64,000 nucleotides of DNA, from the NCBI GenBank assembly GCA_033557465.1, contig CM066031.1, forward strand, positions 1,230,305,312 through 1,230,369,311, given 5' to 3'. The notes beneath the pieces were generated by a model. That model had not been told where the DNA came from. It did not search any database and saw only the letters and a program-made list of their open reading frames with translations. The translations under genes and the position numbers were made by a program. Source of the DNA: Ichthyophis bannanicus (Eukaryota > Chordata > Amphibia > Gymnophiona > Ichthyophiidae). Shown piece by piece: positions 1 to 9,620 of the stretch; positions within the stretch are counted from its first letter, which is position 1; every line of letters begins with the position of its first letter.

Positions 1-1658
1 AACTAAAGCTTGCCTCAGTAAGACCAATCACAAAGAAAACTACTCTCGACAAAAAGGACCCAGCAGCATACCGACCAATCTCCAGCATACCCTTCCTCGC
101 AAAAATAATCGAAAAGACGGTTCAACTACAACTTCAGGAACACATTGACGAACACGGAACTCTCGACGACAACCAACACGGATTTCGTCCCAACCATGGA
201 GTCGAAACTCTACTGATCTACCTCTTCGACAGCATCATAAGAATAATTGACAACACCAGGAATGGAATTATAATGATCTTCATCGACATCTCCTCAGCTT
301 TCGACACAGTTGACCACAATACGCTCCTGGAGAGACTAAAGAACACTGGTATACACGGTACCACATTGAAATGGTTCCACTCGTACCTAACCGAAAGACA
401 GCTACAGGTCAAGGTGGGACATGACACCTCCCGACCCATAAATGTCCAACAAGGAGTACCGCAAGGATCCGCACTCTCAGCACTCCTTTTTAACATCTAC
501 ATCCAACCAATATGCAACATTATGAAAGAGAACAACATCCAATACACAATATACGCAGACGACATCATGGTATACTCCCCGATATCAATCGACAACCCGG
601 ACTTCTCTAAGATAACAGACTGCCTTACCCAAATGACGAGGTGGTGCCAAAACAACAACCTCACAATAAACTACAACAAGACCGAAGCTTTAATCATCAC
701 TCGGAACCAAAGCTTCATACACCCACCAAACATAAAGATACAAAGCACCACGATACCGATAAGATCAGAGGTGAGATACCTTGGGGTTACTCTGGACAGT
801 AAACTCAACCTCAAACCACACATAGACAAAACAATCCAAAAAGCCTACTACAAGATGCGAATCATCAGGAGACTGAAACCACTCCTCGCCCCAGAACACT
901 TCCGTACCGTCTGTCAAGCACTGATAACCCCAATACTGGACTTCTGCAATCCGATATACCTTGGACTACCGAAACAAGCTCTCAAACCACTCCAACTGGC
1001 ACAAAGCACTGCAGCTCGAATCATATCCGGAGCCGCAAGGCAGGAGCACATCACACCTACATTAAAGGACTTACACTGGCTCCCAATCAGTGCTCGCATC
1101 AGATACAAGACTATCATAAACCTATTTAAGATAAAACAGCACACATCAGCCAACAGCCTCCACACGCTCATACAACCAGAAACCAGCGCACGTCCTAGAA
1201 GAAGTCAAACACGCAACCGAGTCAGTACCCCAAATGAATACAAGCACACACGCAAGGACACAACAGACAGAGCTCTCTCCATGGCTGCTCCAACAATATG
1301 GAACAATCTACCGGACGATCTAAGGACAACTCCAGACCTCAAAGACTTCAGAAAACAGCTGAAAACCATGCTGTTCATAGAGCACTATGGTCACATCACA
1401 TAACCTAAGAGAATGTATAACAGCACTCCAATCCTCCTAACACTGTATGTATATAAAATGTGTTTTTAGCACCACTGTAAATAGCCCACCTTGTACATAG
1501 CTCAAACAAATCAAGCACCCAACACAGCCCTCACACAACTAAGTTTCACCCTCACTGCATGTATAACACACCCACTTTACCTGATTGCTTGCTGTGATAC
1601 CACCTTGATTATTAAGATAAGGCGGTTTAGAAATACTGTTAAATAAATAAAATAAATA
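1..1658 (+). mobile_element. L2-clade LINE, 3' part
   Basis: This is the 3' portion of an L2-type non-LTR retrotransposon that enters the window at its left edge. A reverse-transcriptase frame (3-1403) is followed by about 250 bp of 3' UTR. The element ends in an AATAAA-like tandem tail at about 1644-1658, preceded by a 'ggcggtttagaaata' motif. The same short 3' motif recurs at 35570, 36030, 38450, 41895 and 58250, marking a shared 3' end used by several L2 copies and by a SINE in this window. The 5' UTR, ORF1 and endonuclease lie outside the window or are absent. Confidence 0.85.
3..1403 (+). CDS. L2 LINE reverse transcriptase (partial, open)
   Basis: The frame is open without a stop from the window edge to the TAA/ACC boundary at 1403, about 466 codons. 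The first in-frame ATG (273) is not a credible start because RT fingers sequence is already visible upstream (an AYRPISSIPFLAK-like stretch near 75-115). The enzyme copies LINE RNA at a nicked target. Visible motifs are FIDISSAFD (motif A Asp, about 279-305), GVPQGSALSALLFNIYIQP (motif B) and YADD (about 552-563, motif C). A long basic connection/thumb region ends in a GHIT C-terminus. Absence of internal stops or frameshifts indicates a fairly young copy. The L2 assignment rests on the RT motif style plus the 3' tail; another CR1-group clade is the alternative. Confidence 0.85.
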   Translation, partial: LKLASVRPITKKTTLDKKDPAAYRPISSIPFLAKIIEKTVQLQLQEHIDEHGTLDDNQHGFRPNHGVETLLIYLFDSIIRIIDNTRNGIIMIFIDISSAFDTVDHNTLLERLKNTGIHGTTLKWFHSYLTERQLQVKVGHDTSRPINVQQGVPQGSALSALLFNIYIQPICNIMKENNIQYTIYADDIMVYSPISIDNPDFSKITDCLTQMTRWCQNNNLTINYNKTEALIITRNQSFIHPPNIKIQSTTIPIRSEVRYLGVTLDSKLNLKPHIDKTIQKAYYKMRIIRRLKPLLAPEHFRTVCQALITPILDFCNPIYLGLPKQALKPLQLAQSTAARIISGAARQEHITPTLKDLHWLPISARIRYKTIINLFKIKQHTSANSLHTLIQPETSARPRRSQTRNRVSTPNEYKHTRKDTTDRALSMAAPTIWNNLPDDLRTTPDLKDFRKQLKTMLFIEHYGHIT

Positions 1659-2732
1659 AAAAACTCAAAGGTGCTGAAGTTACAGTTGGAAAATGACAAG
1701 GAAAAAGCAGACGTGCTAAATAAATACTTCTGTTCCATGTTCAAGAAAGAAAATCCTGGAGAAGGACCACACATGATCGACAAAGGTACAAATGGGAATG
1801 GAGTAGTTACCACACCATTCACAGAAGAAAATGTTTATGAACAACTTGCAAAACTGAAAGTGGACAAATCTATGGAACCAGATGAGATACATCCCAGGAT
1901 AATGAGAGACCTCAGAGAGGTTCCACAAGGACCTTTAAAGGATGTGTTTAATAGATCCTTGGAGACAGGAGAGATTGGAAAAGGACTGATGTGGTACCTC
2001 TGTGCAAAAGTGGTACCAGAGAAGAGGTAGCAAACTTCAGACTGGTAAATCTTACCTTGGTGGTGGAAAACATAATGGAGATGCTGCCAAAAGAAAGGAT
2101 AGTGAAATTTCTGGAATCCAATGGATTGCAGATCCAAGACAACATGGTTTTAGCAAAGGAAGATCATGCCAAACAAATCTGATAGATTTCTTTGACTGGA
2201 TGACCAGAGAACTGGATCAAGAGCATGCAACGGATGTGATTTACTTGGATTTCAGCAAAGCCTTTGATACTGTTCCTTATAGGAGGCTTATGAATAAACT
2301 GAGTACTCAAGGATGGGTCACAATATGGTGAAATGGATCAGAAAATGATTGACGATAGATGAGAAATCACTCAGAAGAAAGGAAAGTGAGTAGTGGAGTA
2401 CCTCAGGGATCAGTCTTGGGGCTGGCACTGTGACAAGAAAGTGGCCAAAGTCAAAAGGATGTTAGGCTGCTTACAGGGAAGAATAACCAGCAGAAGGAAG
2501 GAGGTATTAAAGCCCCTGTACAAGTCATTGATGAGGCCTCACTAGGAATATTGTGTTCAGTTTTAGAGACCGTACCTTGCTAACACTATAAAAAGACTTG
2601 AAACGGTTCAAAGGAAAATGACCAAAATATGAGGCCTGTGCCAGAAAGCATATAAGAAAACACTCGAAGACCTAAATATGTATATCCTAGAGGAGACAAG
2701 GGACAGGGGGGACTGATACAGACGTTTACTTA
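1659..2732 (+). pseudogene. CR1-A ORF2 remnant (reverse transcriptase)
   Basis: This is a decayed copy of the same CR1 lineage found complete at 7276-12503 and 23168-27296. Pieces of the RT are recognisable in different frames: a linker and palm start (1671-2030), then YLDFSKAFDTVP (about 2240-2275), then scattered RT C-terminal fragments near 2460-2700. Several deletions and frameshifts separate them; motif B and the YADD region are largely missing. The copy is cut on its right by the RTE element, which is flanked by a 12-bp duplication, and CR1 sequence is not clearly resumed to the right of it. It is non-functional. Confidence 0.8.
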
Positions 2733-2751
2733 ATGCAGGTCTTTGTTGTTG

Positions 2752-5298
2752 TTAAGTGCCGTCGAGTCGGAGTCGACTCATGGCGACCCTCTGGATAGCT
2801 ATCCTAAATTGTGTTCGGTCTTCAGTCAGGCGGCTCATTGTTGACAGACTGGTACCCGTAGCTGCTGTTATTGTAGCGATCCATCTCATTGCTGGCCTTC
2901 CTCTTTTGCGTTGACCTTCTATCTTGCCAAGCATGATGTCTTTCTCTAATGATCTCTCTCTTCGCATGATGTGTCCGAAGTATGAAAGTCGAAGTCTTGT
3001 CATCTGAGCTTCTAAAGAAAGCTTAGGTTTGATCTCCTCTAGTACCGACTGGTTTGTTCTTTGGGCAGTCCATGGTATACACAGTATTCGCCGCCAGCAC
3101 CATAATTCAAAGGCATCAATTTTCTTCCTGTCTGTCTTTTTCACTGTCCAGCTTTCACATCCATATGATGTTATTGAAAATACCATGGCTTGAACAAGTC
3201 GAATCTTTGTATGGAGAGAGACATCTCTGCTCTTGAGAATCTTATCTAGGTCTTTCATAACCATTCTGCCAAGAGCAATGCGTCGTCTGATTTCTTGACT
3301 GCTTGTTGCTTCTTTATTGATAGTTGATCCAAGTAGGTTAAAGTTGTTCACGATTTCAATTTCTTCTCCTTCAACGATGAACCTGTTGATTATGCCAGTT
3401 GTCATGATCTTTGTCTTCTTTACATTAAGGTGCAGGCCCATTTTGAGACTATGTTCTTTGATTGTGAGAAGCAAATGTTTCAGATCATCTTCACTTTCAG
3501 CCAGTAATGTGGTATCATCAGCATAGCGAAGGTTGTTGATGAGTCTTCCACCAATCTTCACACCTCTGTTGTCTTCATACAGTCCTGCTTCTCTGATGAT
3601 TTGTTCTGCATATAAATTAAACAGGTAGGGGGAAAGTATGCAGCCTTGTCTTACACCTTTGCTTATTTTAAACCATTCTGTTTCTCCTTGTTCCGTTCGA
3701 ACTGTTGCTTCTTGATCAATGTACAGATTGCGCAAGAGAACGATCAGGTGTTCTGGTATACCCATGCTTCTTAATGTGGCCCAGAGTTTCTCATGGTTTA
3801 CACAGTCAAAAGCCTTGCTATAGTCGATAAAGCACAAATAGATATCCTTTTGGTATTCTTTAGTCTTTTCAAGGATCCATCTCACATCCGCAATGATGTC
3901 TCTCGTTCCTCGTCCTTTCCTGAACCCTGCTTGCACTTCAGGTAGTTCTTGTTCTAGGTATGGCTGTAGTCTCTTTTGAATAATCTTCAGTAGAATCTTG
4001 CTGGCATGTGGGATCAGAGCGATTGTGCGATAATTTCCACAGTCAGTTGGATCACCTTTCTTTAGTATTGGTATAAACACAGATCTTTTCCAGTCAGTTG
4101 GCCATGATGTTGTCTTCCATATTTCTTGGCAGAGCCTTGTAAGTACAGTAACAGCTGCATCAGATTGCTGCAATACTTCTATGGGAATGCTATCAATGCC
4201 TGGTGCTTTGTTCTTTGATAAGGCTTTCAATGCTGCTTCAACTTCTTCTTTCATCACCAATGGTTCCTGATCATAAGGTATAGGTTGAAACGGCTGTTGG
4301 TCCACTTGATCTTTATCATATAAAAACTCTGAATATTCCTTCCACCTTTTCTTGATCTTCTCAGCATCATTCAACATAGAACCTTGAGCATCTTGTAACA
4401 TTCCAATTCGAGGCTGGAACTTTTTCTTTAACTCTCGCAGCTTTAGGAAAGCCGATCTTGTTCTTCCTCTAATAGTTTCTGCTTCTATTTCCTTGCAAGT
4501 GTCATTGTAGTACTTTTCCTTGTCCTGTCTTGCTGCACGTTGGAAATCTCTGTTGAGTTCTGCGATTGTCTTTCTTTCTCCTTTGGCTTTAGCTTCTCTG
4601 CGTTTCTGGGCAATTTTCAGAGTTTCTTCCGTCATCCATTTTGGCCGTTTTTGCTTTTTCACCTTTTGTAGAGACTTCTCACTTTCTTCCAGCACAACCT
4701 TCTTGACGTCATTCCATAACTCTTCCGGAGCTCTGTCATTTGTATCTAAAGCAGCAAATCGATTTTGCAGGCAGTCTTTAAATTCCAGTGGTATATTCTC
4801 AAGGTCATATTTTGCTGCATTCATGAGTGGTTTGCTCTTTTTCAACTTTAGCTTGAGTTTGCATACTAGTAGTTGATGATCTGTACCACAGTCAGCTCCA
4901 GGTTTTGTCTTTGTTGATGTTACAGAGCTTTTCCATCGTTGACTTCCACAGATGTAGTCAATTTGATTTTTATACAATCCATTGGGTGAAGTCCATGTGT
5001 ACAGTCGCCGCTTGTGTTGCTGGAAGAAGGTGTTTGAGATGAATAGATCATTGGTCTTGCAGAATTCTATCAATCTTTCTCCAGCTTCATTTCTGTTGCC
5101 AAGTCCATATTTTCCAACTACTTTACCTTCTTCTTTGTTGCCAACTTTTGCGTTCCAATCACCCATGACTATCAGGATATCCTGTTTGCATGTTCTGTCA
5201 ATTTCAGCTTGTACTTGTTCATAGAACACTTCAATTTCATTCTCTTCTGCAGCTGTTGTTGGGGCATATACTTGAATTATAGTTGTGTTGATAGGCAA
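2752..5298 (-). CDS. RTE/BovB ORF2: endonuclease C-terminal part and reverse transcriptase
   Basis: This is an 848-codon open frame. Residues 1-150 are the back of an apurinic-type endonuclease: MGDWNAKVG at 45-53 and GTDHQLL at 138-144 carry the conserved Asp/Asn and Asp-His. A basic linker follows (about 150-340). The RT spans about 350-650: FIDYSKAFD at 490-498 (catalytic Asp 492), GVRQGCILSPYLFNLYAE at 548-565 and RYADDTTLL at 591-599. The C-terminus carries the WCWRR...PWTAQRTN and RKRGRP stretches usual in BovB-type proteins. The first residues continue the endonuclease begun in 5349-5942, so this ATG is an artefact of a frameshift rather than a true start. Nicking and target-primed reverse transcription are the expected activities; the break makes them doubtful. 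Confidence 0.88.
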   Translation of the reverse strand: MPINTTIIQVYAPTTAAEENEIEVFYEQVQAEIDRTCKQDILIVMGDWNAKVGNKEEGKVVGKYGLGNRNEAGERLIEFCKTNDLFISNTFFQQHKRRLYTWTSPNGLYKNQIDYICGSQRWKSSVTSTKTKPGADCGTDHQLLVCKLKLKLKKSKPLMNAAKYDLENIPLEFKDCLQNRFAALDTNDRAPEELWNDVKKVVLEESEKSLQKVKKQKRPKWMTEETLKIAQKRREAKAKGERKTIAELNRDFQRAARQDKEKYYNDTCKEIEAETIRGRTRSAFLKLRELKKKFQPRIGMLQDAQGSMLNDAEKIKKRWKEYSEFLYDKDQVDQQPFQPIPYDQEPLVMKEEVEAALKALSKNKAPGIDSIPIEVLQQSDAAVTVLTRLCQEIWKTTSWPTDWKRSVFIPILKKGDPTDCGNYRTIALIPHASKILLKIIQKRLQPYLEQELPEVQAGFRKGRGTRDIIADVRWILEKTKEYQKDIYLCFIDYSKAFDCVNHEKLWATLRSMGIPEHLIVLLRNLYIDQEATVRTEQGETEWFKISKGVRQGCILSPYLFNLYAEQIIREAGLYEDNRGVKIGGRLINNLRYADDTTLLAESEDDLKHLLLTIKEHSLKMGLHLNVKKTKIMTTGIINRFIVEGEEIEIVNNFNLLGSTINKEATSSQEIRRRIALGRMVMKDLDKILKSRDVSLHTKIRLVQAMVFSITSYGCESWTVKKTDRKKIDAFELWCWRRILCIPWTAQRTNQSVLEEIKPKLSLEAQMTRLRLSYFGHIMRRERSLEKDIMLGKIEGQRKRGRPAMRWIATITAATGTSLSTMSRLTEDRTQFRIAIQRVAMSRLRLDGT

Positions 5299-5348
5299 TC
5301 CTCATAGACGAATAGAGATTAAGCGTTCGCTGACTGCATTGTATTTCA

Positions 5349-5942
5349 TTACAGTTCTTGCAAGTTTCTTCTTATTATAAATGCAACACCATTTTTTCTT
5401 TGTCTTTCATTTCCAGCATAGTAGACCATGTGATCATCTGATGCAAAGTGCCCGATGCCAGTCCATTTCAGTTCGCTGACACCCAACAGATCAAGTTGTA
5501 CACGTTCCATTTCATTCTTGACCACCTCCAACTTCCCTTGGTTCATGCTTCGTACGTTCCATGTTCCAATGTGTAAGACATCTTTACAGCTTCTGACTCT
5601 CATTTCATGTGCAGCTACATCAGCAGTCAGACTTCCCGAGGGCTTTGGTCCAACCATATCATAAATGCTGGCTTTACTCTGAAAAGTCTTCAGCTCTTCC
5701 CCAGTAGCTAGTTGAGTGCCTTCTGACCTGGGAGTCTCATCTTCCAGCACCATAGCACAATTTGTTTTGTTGTAACTATCCATTGGGTTTTCATGGCAAG
5801 ATACAGAAGTAGATTGCCGGGCCTTCCTTCCGCGCAGTTTAAGTTTGGTGTTGTTGCCGTTGTCACAGAAATGTGATCCTCCGCCGTCAACACTATCCCA
5901 TTCTGCTGCTGCCCAGATGGGTGGTTTGTCTTCGTCTGGCAC
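5349..5942 (-). pseudogene. RTE/BovB ORF2 N-terminal part (endonuclease start)
   Basis: This is the upstream piece of the same RTE ORF, displaced in frame from 2752-5298 by about 50 bp of damaged sequence. A leader of about 120 residues of unknown role precedes LHIGTWNVRSM, the N-terminal strand of an endonuclease/exonuclease/phosphatase fold. LDLLGVSELKWTG follows, with the conserved metal-binding Glu. Then come the YYAGNERQRKNGVAF region and the point of breakage near IIRRNLQEL. A possible upstream methionine lies at 5962 in another frame, so the authentic start is uncertain. Confidence 0.8.
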
Positions 5943-6124
5943 CTCAGCTGAGACCTGTCCATCTTGGGAGACCCTGCCAGTAGTTAAACTACCGATAGTT
6001 TAGCTCTCAGCATCACTGATGCACGCAAGCCCTCACAGCACGACAAGCTGCAAACCAAGTGAGAGGTCTTTATATGCAGGTCTTTATATGACGTTATTTA
6101 CTATGTTATTATGTTACTATATTA

Positions 6125-7275
6125 CTTAAGGGCTTTCTTCACCCATTCCCAGCAAATCTAGTTTAAAGCCCTCTTCACTAGGTTAGCCAATCTGCTGCGG
6201 AAGACACTTTAACCCTTTATGGATAGGTGGAGTCTTCTGCTCAACAACCCTTGGAAAATCATCCCATGGTCTAGGAAATCCAAACACTCTTAATTACACC
6301 ATCCATGCAACCATGCATTCATCTCTAGGATGTGAGTTTCTCTGCCTCTGCCTTAACCATTAATAGGGAGGATTGAGGAGAACACCACTTGCGCTCCTAT
6401 CTGCTTCACCCTCTCTCTGAAGTCATGAAGTCTCTCTTGATATGCTCGGAGGGAAACCTTGCAATATCATTTATGTCAGTATCATTCCTGCCAACATGGA
6501 TGAGCAGCATTAGTTAATAGTAGGCTTGATGAGTCTCAACAAACTCTCCGTAGCATCTTGGATTTTGGCACCTGGCAAACAGCACACCTCCTGGGACATC
6601 ATGTCTGGTCAGCAGATGGATGTCTCAGTACATCTCAGAAGAGAGTCACCACCACCAATACCTTTCACTTTCTTTAGGTCACTGATTTAGCAACTTTGGG
6701 AGTTTTAAGCTCTGGTTCCTCCTGTTCCTGGAATTTCTTGCTTTCTCTACTTTCAGGGCTTTTCAGTTTGGTGGAGTTGGAGTATCAGTTCCACAGGAAC
6801 TAGTAACCTGTGTCCAGCTTTCTTCTTTCTGTACCATACCATCTTTACCTCTGCTAGAAATCTTGGACATCACAAGATGTATTTCATCAATGTAGTTCTC
6901 ATTATCACAGATATTTTTCAACCTCATCACCTCCTCTCTCAGCTCCTCCACTTGCTTCATGAGGAATTCAACTTGCAGACATCTTGTACACAGAACTAGC
7001 CCTTCACCTGGGATCAGGCCATCCATCTGGACAGAGGCAGAAGCTGTAATAGGGGCGACAGCTTTGGTGACATGATTTTTCTCAGCCATAGTTCAGTTGT
7101 TTGAGCTTTGACATCTGTTAAAGGAAATGAGAAAAGACCTACCAAAGTCCCTAAAGTTACCTAGTTGTCCTTTAGTATGAAAAACAGCTAATCTCGTTCA
7201 TGTGAGCTCTGTACTACTCTGCTTGCTTGATTGCCTGTTGGAGCAGTTTCTTATCACTTTAAGCTACTAAAATAT
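6125..7275 (-). pseudogene. Old CR1-A ORF1 copy with 5' UTR, antisense
   Basis: The right end (7089 downward) starts with MAEKNHVTKAVAP, the N-terminus of the CR1 ORF1 seen intact at 26102-27046. A C-x2-C pair and a coiled coil (VEELREEVMRLKN) follow. The esterase-like second half is readable in pieces at about 6480-6660 and 6150-6300, including the region matching the GTND block, but frameshifts separate the pieces. The left end at 6125 is the ORF1/ORF2 junction, after which CR1 homology stops. About 185 bp upstream of the ATG (7090-7275) is A/T-rich leader unlike that of the other two CR1 copies. It lies head-to-head with the sense CR1 beginning at 7276. Confidence 0.8.
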
Positions 7276-8427
7276 GGCTTTCCTAACCAGGGCTCCACAG
7301 ATCAACAAACAGTAAGGATTTGAAGGTTTGTTTGCTTGTTTTATTATATTGCTAGCTCTCTGACTGGGAGCTCTTAAAAGGGGGTTTTTGTATACTTTTT
7401 AAAGTAAGGTTACTCTCTTTTGGTGCTTTAGGGGAACCTTCCTTGAGCACAGTAGGTTGCTGAACAGCAGTAACCCCTCAGGCTCAGAAACTGCTAACAC
7501 CTAATCAGGAGTTAGTGGGCCTGCTTCCTGAGTACAAGCTGAGGCCTGCATAAAAGACTCCAGTGCCTTGCACTGTTGAGGCTTTCCTAACCAGGGCTCC
7601 ACAGATCAACAAACAGTAAGGATTTGAGGGTTTGTTTGCTTGTTTTATTATATTGCTAGCTCTCTGACTGGGAGCTCTTAAAAGGGTTTTTTTGTATATT
7701 TTTTAAAGCAAGGTTACTCTCTTTTGGTGCTTTAGGAGAACCTTCCTTGAGCACAATAGGTTGCTGAACTGCAGAAACCCCTCAGGCTCAGAAACTGCTA
7801 ACACCTAATCAGGAGTTAGTGGGCCTGCTTCCTGAGTACAAGCTGAGGCCTGCATAAAAGACTCCAGTGCCTTGCACTGTTGAGGCTTTCCTAACCAGGG
7901 CTCCACAGATCAACAAACAGTAAGGATTTGAGGGTTTGTTTGCTTGTTTTATTATATTGCTAGCTCTCTGACTGGGAGCTCTTAAAAGGGTTTTCTTGTA
8001 TATTTTTTAAAGCAAGGTTACTCTCTTTTGGTGCTTTAGGGGAACCTTCCTTGAGCACAGTAGGTTGCTGAACTGCAGTAACCCCTCAGGCTCAGAAACT
8101 GCTAACACCTAATCAGGTGTTAGTGGGCCTGCTTTCTGAGTACAAGCTGAGGCCTGCATAAAAGACTCCAGTGCCTTGCACTGTTGAGGCTTTCCTAACC
8201 AGGGCTCCACAGATCAACAAAGAGTAAGGATTTGAGGGTTTGTTTGCTTGTTTTATTATATTGCTAGCTCTCTGACTGGGAGCTCTTAAAAGGGTTTTTT
8301 TGTATATTTTTTAATGCAAGGTTACTCTCTTTTGGTGCTTTAGGGGAACCTTCCTTGAGCACAGTAGGTTGCTGAACTGCAGTAACCCCTCAGGCTCAGA
8401 AACTGCTAACACCTAATCAGGTGTTAG
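7276..8427 (+). repeat. Tandem 304-bp units at the 5' end of a CR1
   Basis: Direct repeats begin with 'ggctttcctaaccagggc' at 7276, 7580, 7884 and 8188, an exact 304-bp step. Three units are complete and the fourth stops at 8427, where its sequence changes from 'gttagtgggcc' to 'gttagttccctcc' and enters the CR1 leader. Units are nearly identical, with only scattered substitutions; units 3 and 4 share 'aggtgttag' where units 1 and 2 have 'aggagttag'. Each complete unit carries a TATA-like 'gcataaaaga' about 40 bp before its end. The other full CR1 (23168-27296) begins 25 bp inside the end of such a unit, which shows that the unit is part of the element. Confidence 0.85.
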
Positions 8428-8651
8428 TTCCCTCCCTACCCACCCCAACTCCCACCCACCCCTAGTGAGCAGTCTTGCTTTATAGGGCACCTCCCCCTTT
8501 AACAAATCACAGAGAATTGGGCCAGCACATTTGGAATATAATTAAAGAGATTTAACTGCTTTTTCTCTGAAAGGACAGCTGCAAAACCGGCTGGTACTTG
8601 GTAGATCTCTCTCTTTTGCTTTAACAGATACCAAGCTCCACGAACAGAACA

Positions 8652-9609
8652 ATGGCTGGGAAAAATCGTCTTGCTAAAGCTGTTGCCCCCGTTACAGCTT
8701 CTGCCTCGGTCCAGACAGAGGTTCTGATGCCAGTTGAAGGACCGGTTCCATGTGCAGGGTGCCTGCATGCTGAAGCTCTGAAGAAACAAGTGGAGGAACT
8801 CAGAGAGGAGGTGGCGAGGCTGAGGAGCATTCAAGACAGCGAGAAGTACATTGATGAGATGCTTCTTGCAGCAACCAAGCTCTCCAGCACAGGTGAAGAT
8901 GGGTGCCAACAGAATGTCAATGGTTGGACACAAGTCACCAGGTCCTACAAAATTGCCAATCCAACTTCTCCAGCCCTTGAATTGAAGAACCATTATGCAG
9001 CCCTGGAAGTGGAGGAGGTGAAAGCATCCCTGGAAAGGGAAGAACCAGAGCTCAGGTACCCCAAAGTTGTAGAATCAGTGACCAGAAGGAAACGAAGGGT
9101 AGTAGTGGTTGGAGACTCTCTTCTGAGGGGTACTGAGGCGTCCATCTGCTGACCAGACTTGATGTCCAGAGAGGTATGCTGTCTGCCTGGTGCCAAAATC
9201 CAAGATGTTACGGAGAGTTTGCCGAGACTCATCAAGCCCACTGACTTTTACCCAATGTTGCTAATCCATGTTGGAACAAATGATACTGCCAGGTATACCT
9301 CGGACACTGATACTGGAACAAATGATACTGCCAGGTATACCTCTGGGACAGAGGGTGAAGCAGTTACGTGCACAGGTGGTGTTCTCTTCAATCCTCCCTG
9401 TTGAGGGTAAAGGCCAAGGCAGAGAGGCTCGCATCCTGGAGATGAATGCATGGCTGCGTGGATGGTGTCATCGAGAGCGTTTTGGTTTCCTAGACCATGG
9501 GATGCTGTTCCAAGGGTTGCAGAGCAGAGATGGCATCCATCTGTCCAAGAAAGGTCAACGCATCCTCGGTAGTAGACTGGCTAATCTACTAAAGAGGGCT
9601 TTAAACTAG
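8652..9609 (+). pseudogene. CR1-A ORF1 (coiled-coil plus SGNH esterase), disrupted
   Basis: The ATG at 8652 starts a protein matching the intact 314-residue ORF1 at 26102-27046. It has a C-x2-C pair, then a coiled coil (KKQVEELREEVARLRSI), then VVVGDSLLRG, the nucleophile Ser block of a GDSL/SGNH hydrolase. The frame stops at TGA 9148-9150, where the intact copy has a CGA arginine codon, a CpG-type change. Further on, 'ggaacaaatgatactgccagg' is present twice (9271 and 9314), a local duplication of about 43 bp that replaces roughly 30 bp of the normal sequence after the GTND block. The C-terminal SRDGIHLSKKGQ block (catalytic Asp/His) follows in the third piece, ending at TAG 9607-9609. Confidence 0.88.
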
Positions 9610-9620
9610 ATTCGTTGGGG

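Larger units (their letters stand above)
2745..6073 (-). mobile_element. RTE/BovB-clade LINE with 12-bp target duplication
   Basis: A near-complete RTE-type LINE lies in minus orientation. ATGCAGGTCTTT occurs on both sides (2733-2744 and 6074-6085), a convincing target-site duplication. The 3' end (left side) is a short GTT-repeat tail directly abutting the stop codon, typical of RTE elements, which have almost no 3' UTR. Short fragments of this same 3' end recur at 12640-12687 and 36507-36567. The 5' end lies near 6073 and gives about 130 bp of leader before the first recognisable coding sequence. The coding region is broken by one frame change around 5300-5350. Confidence 0.88.

Noticed and set aside
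9615..9620. Upstream TTG start for CR1 ORF2
   Set aside because: TTG is not expected as a start in a vertebrate. The ATG two codons later (9621, and likewise 26090 and 49913) is conserved and preferred.
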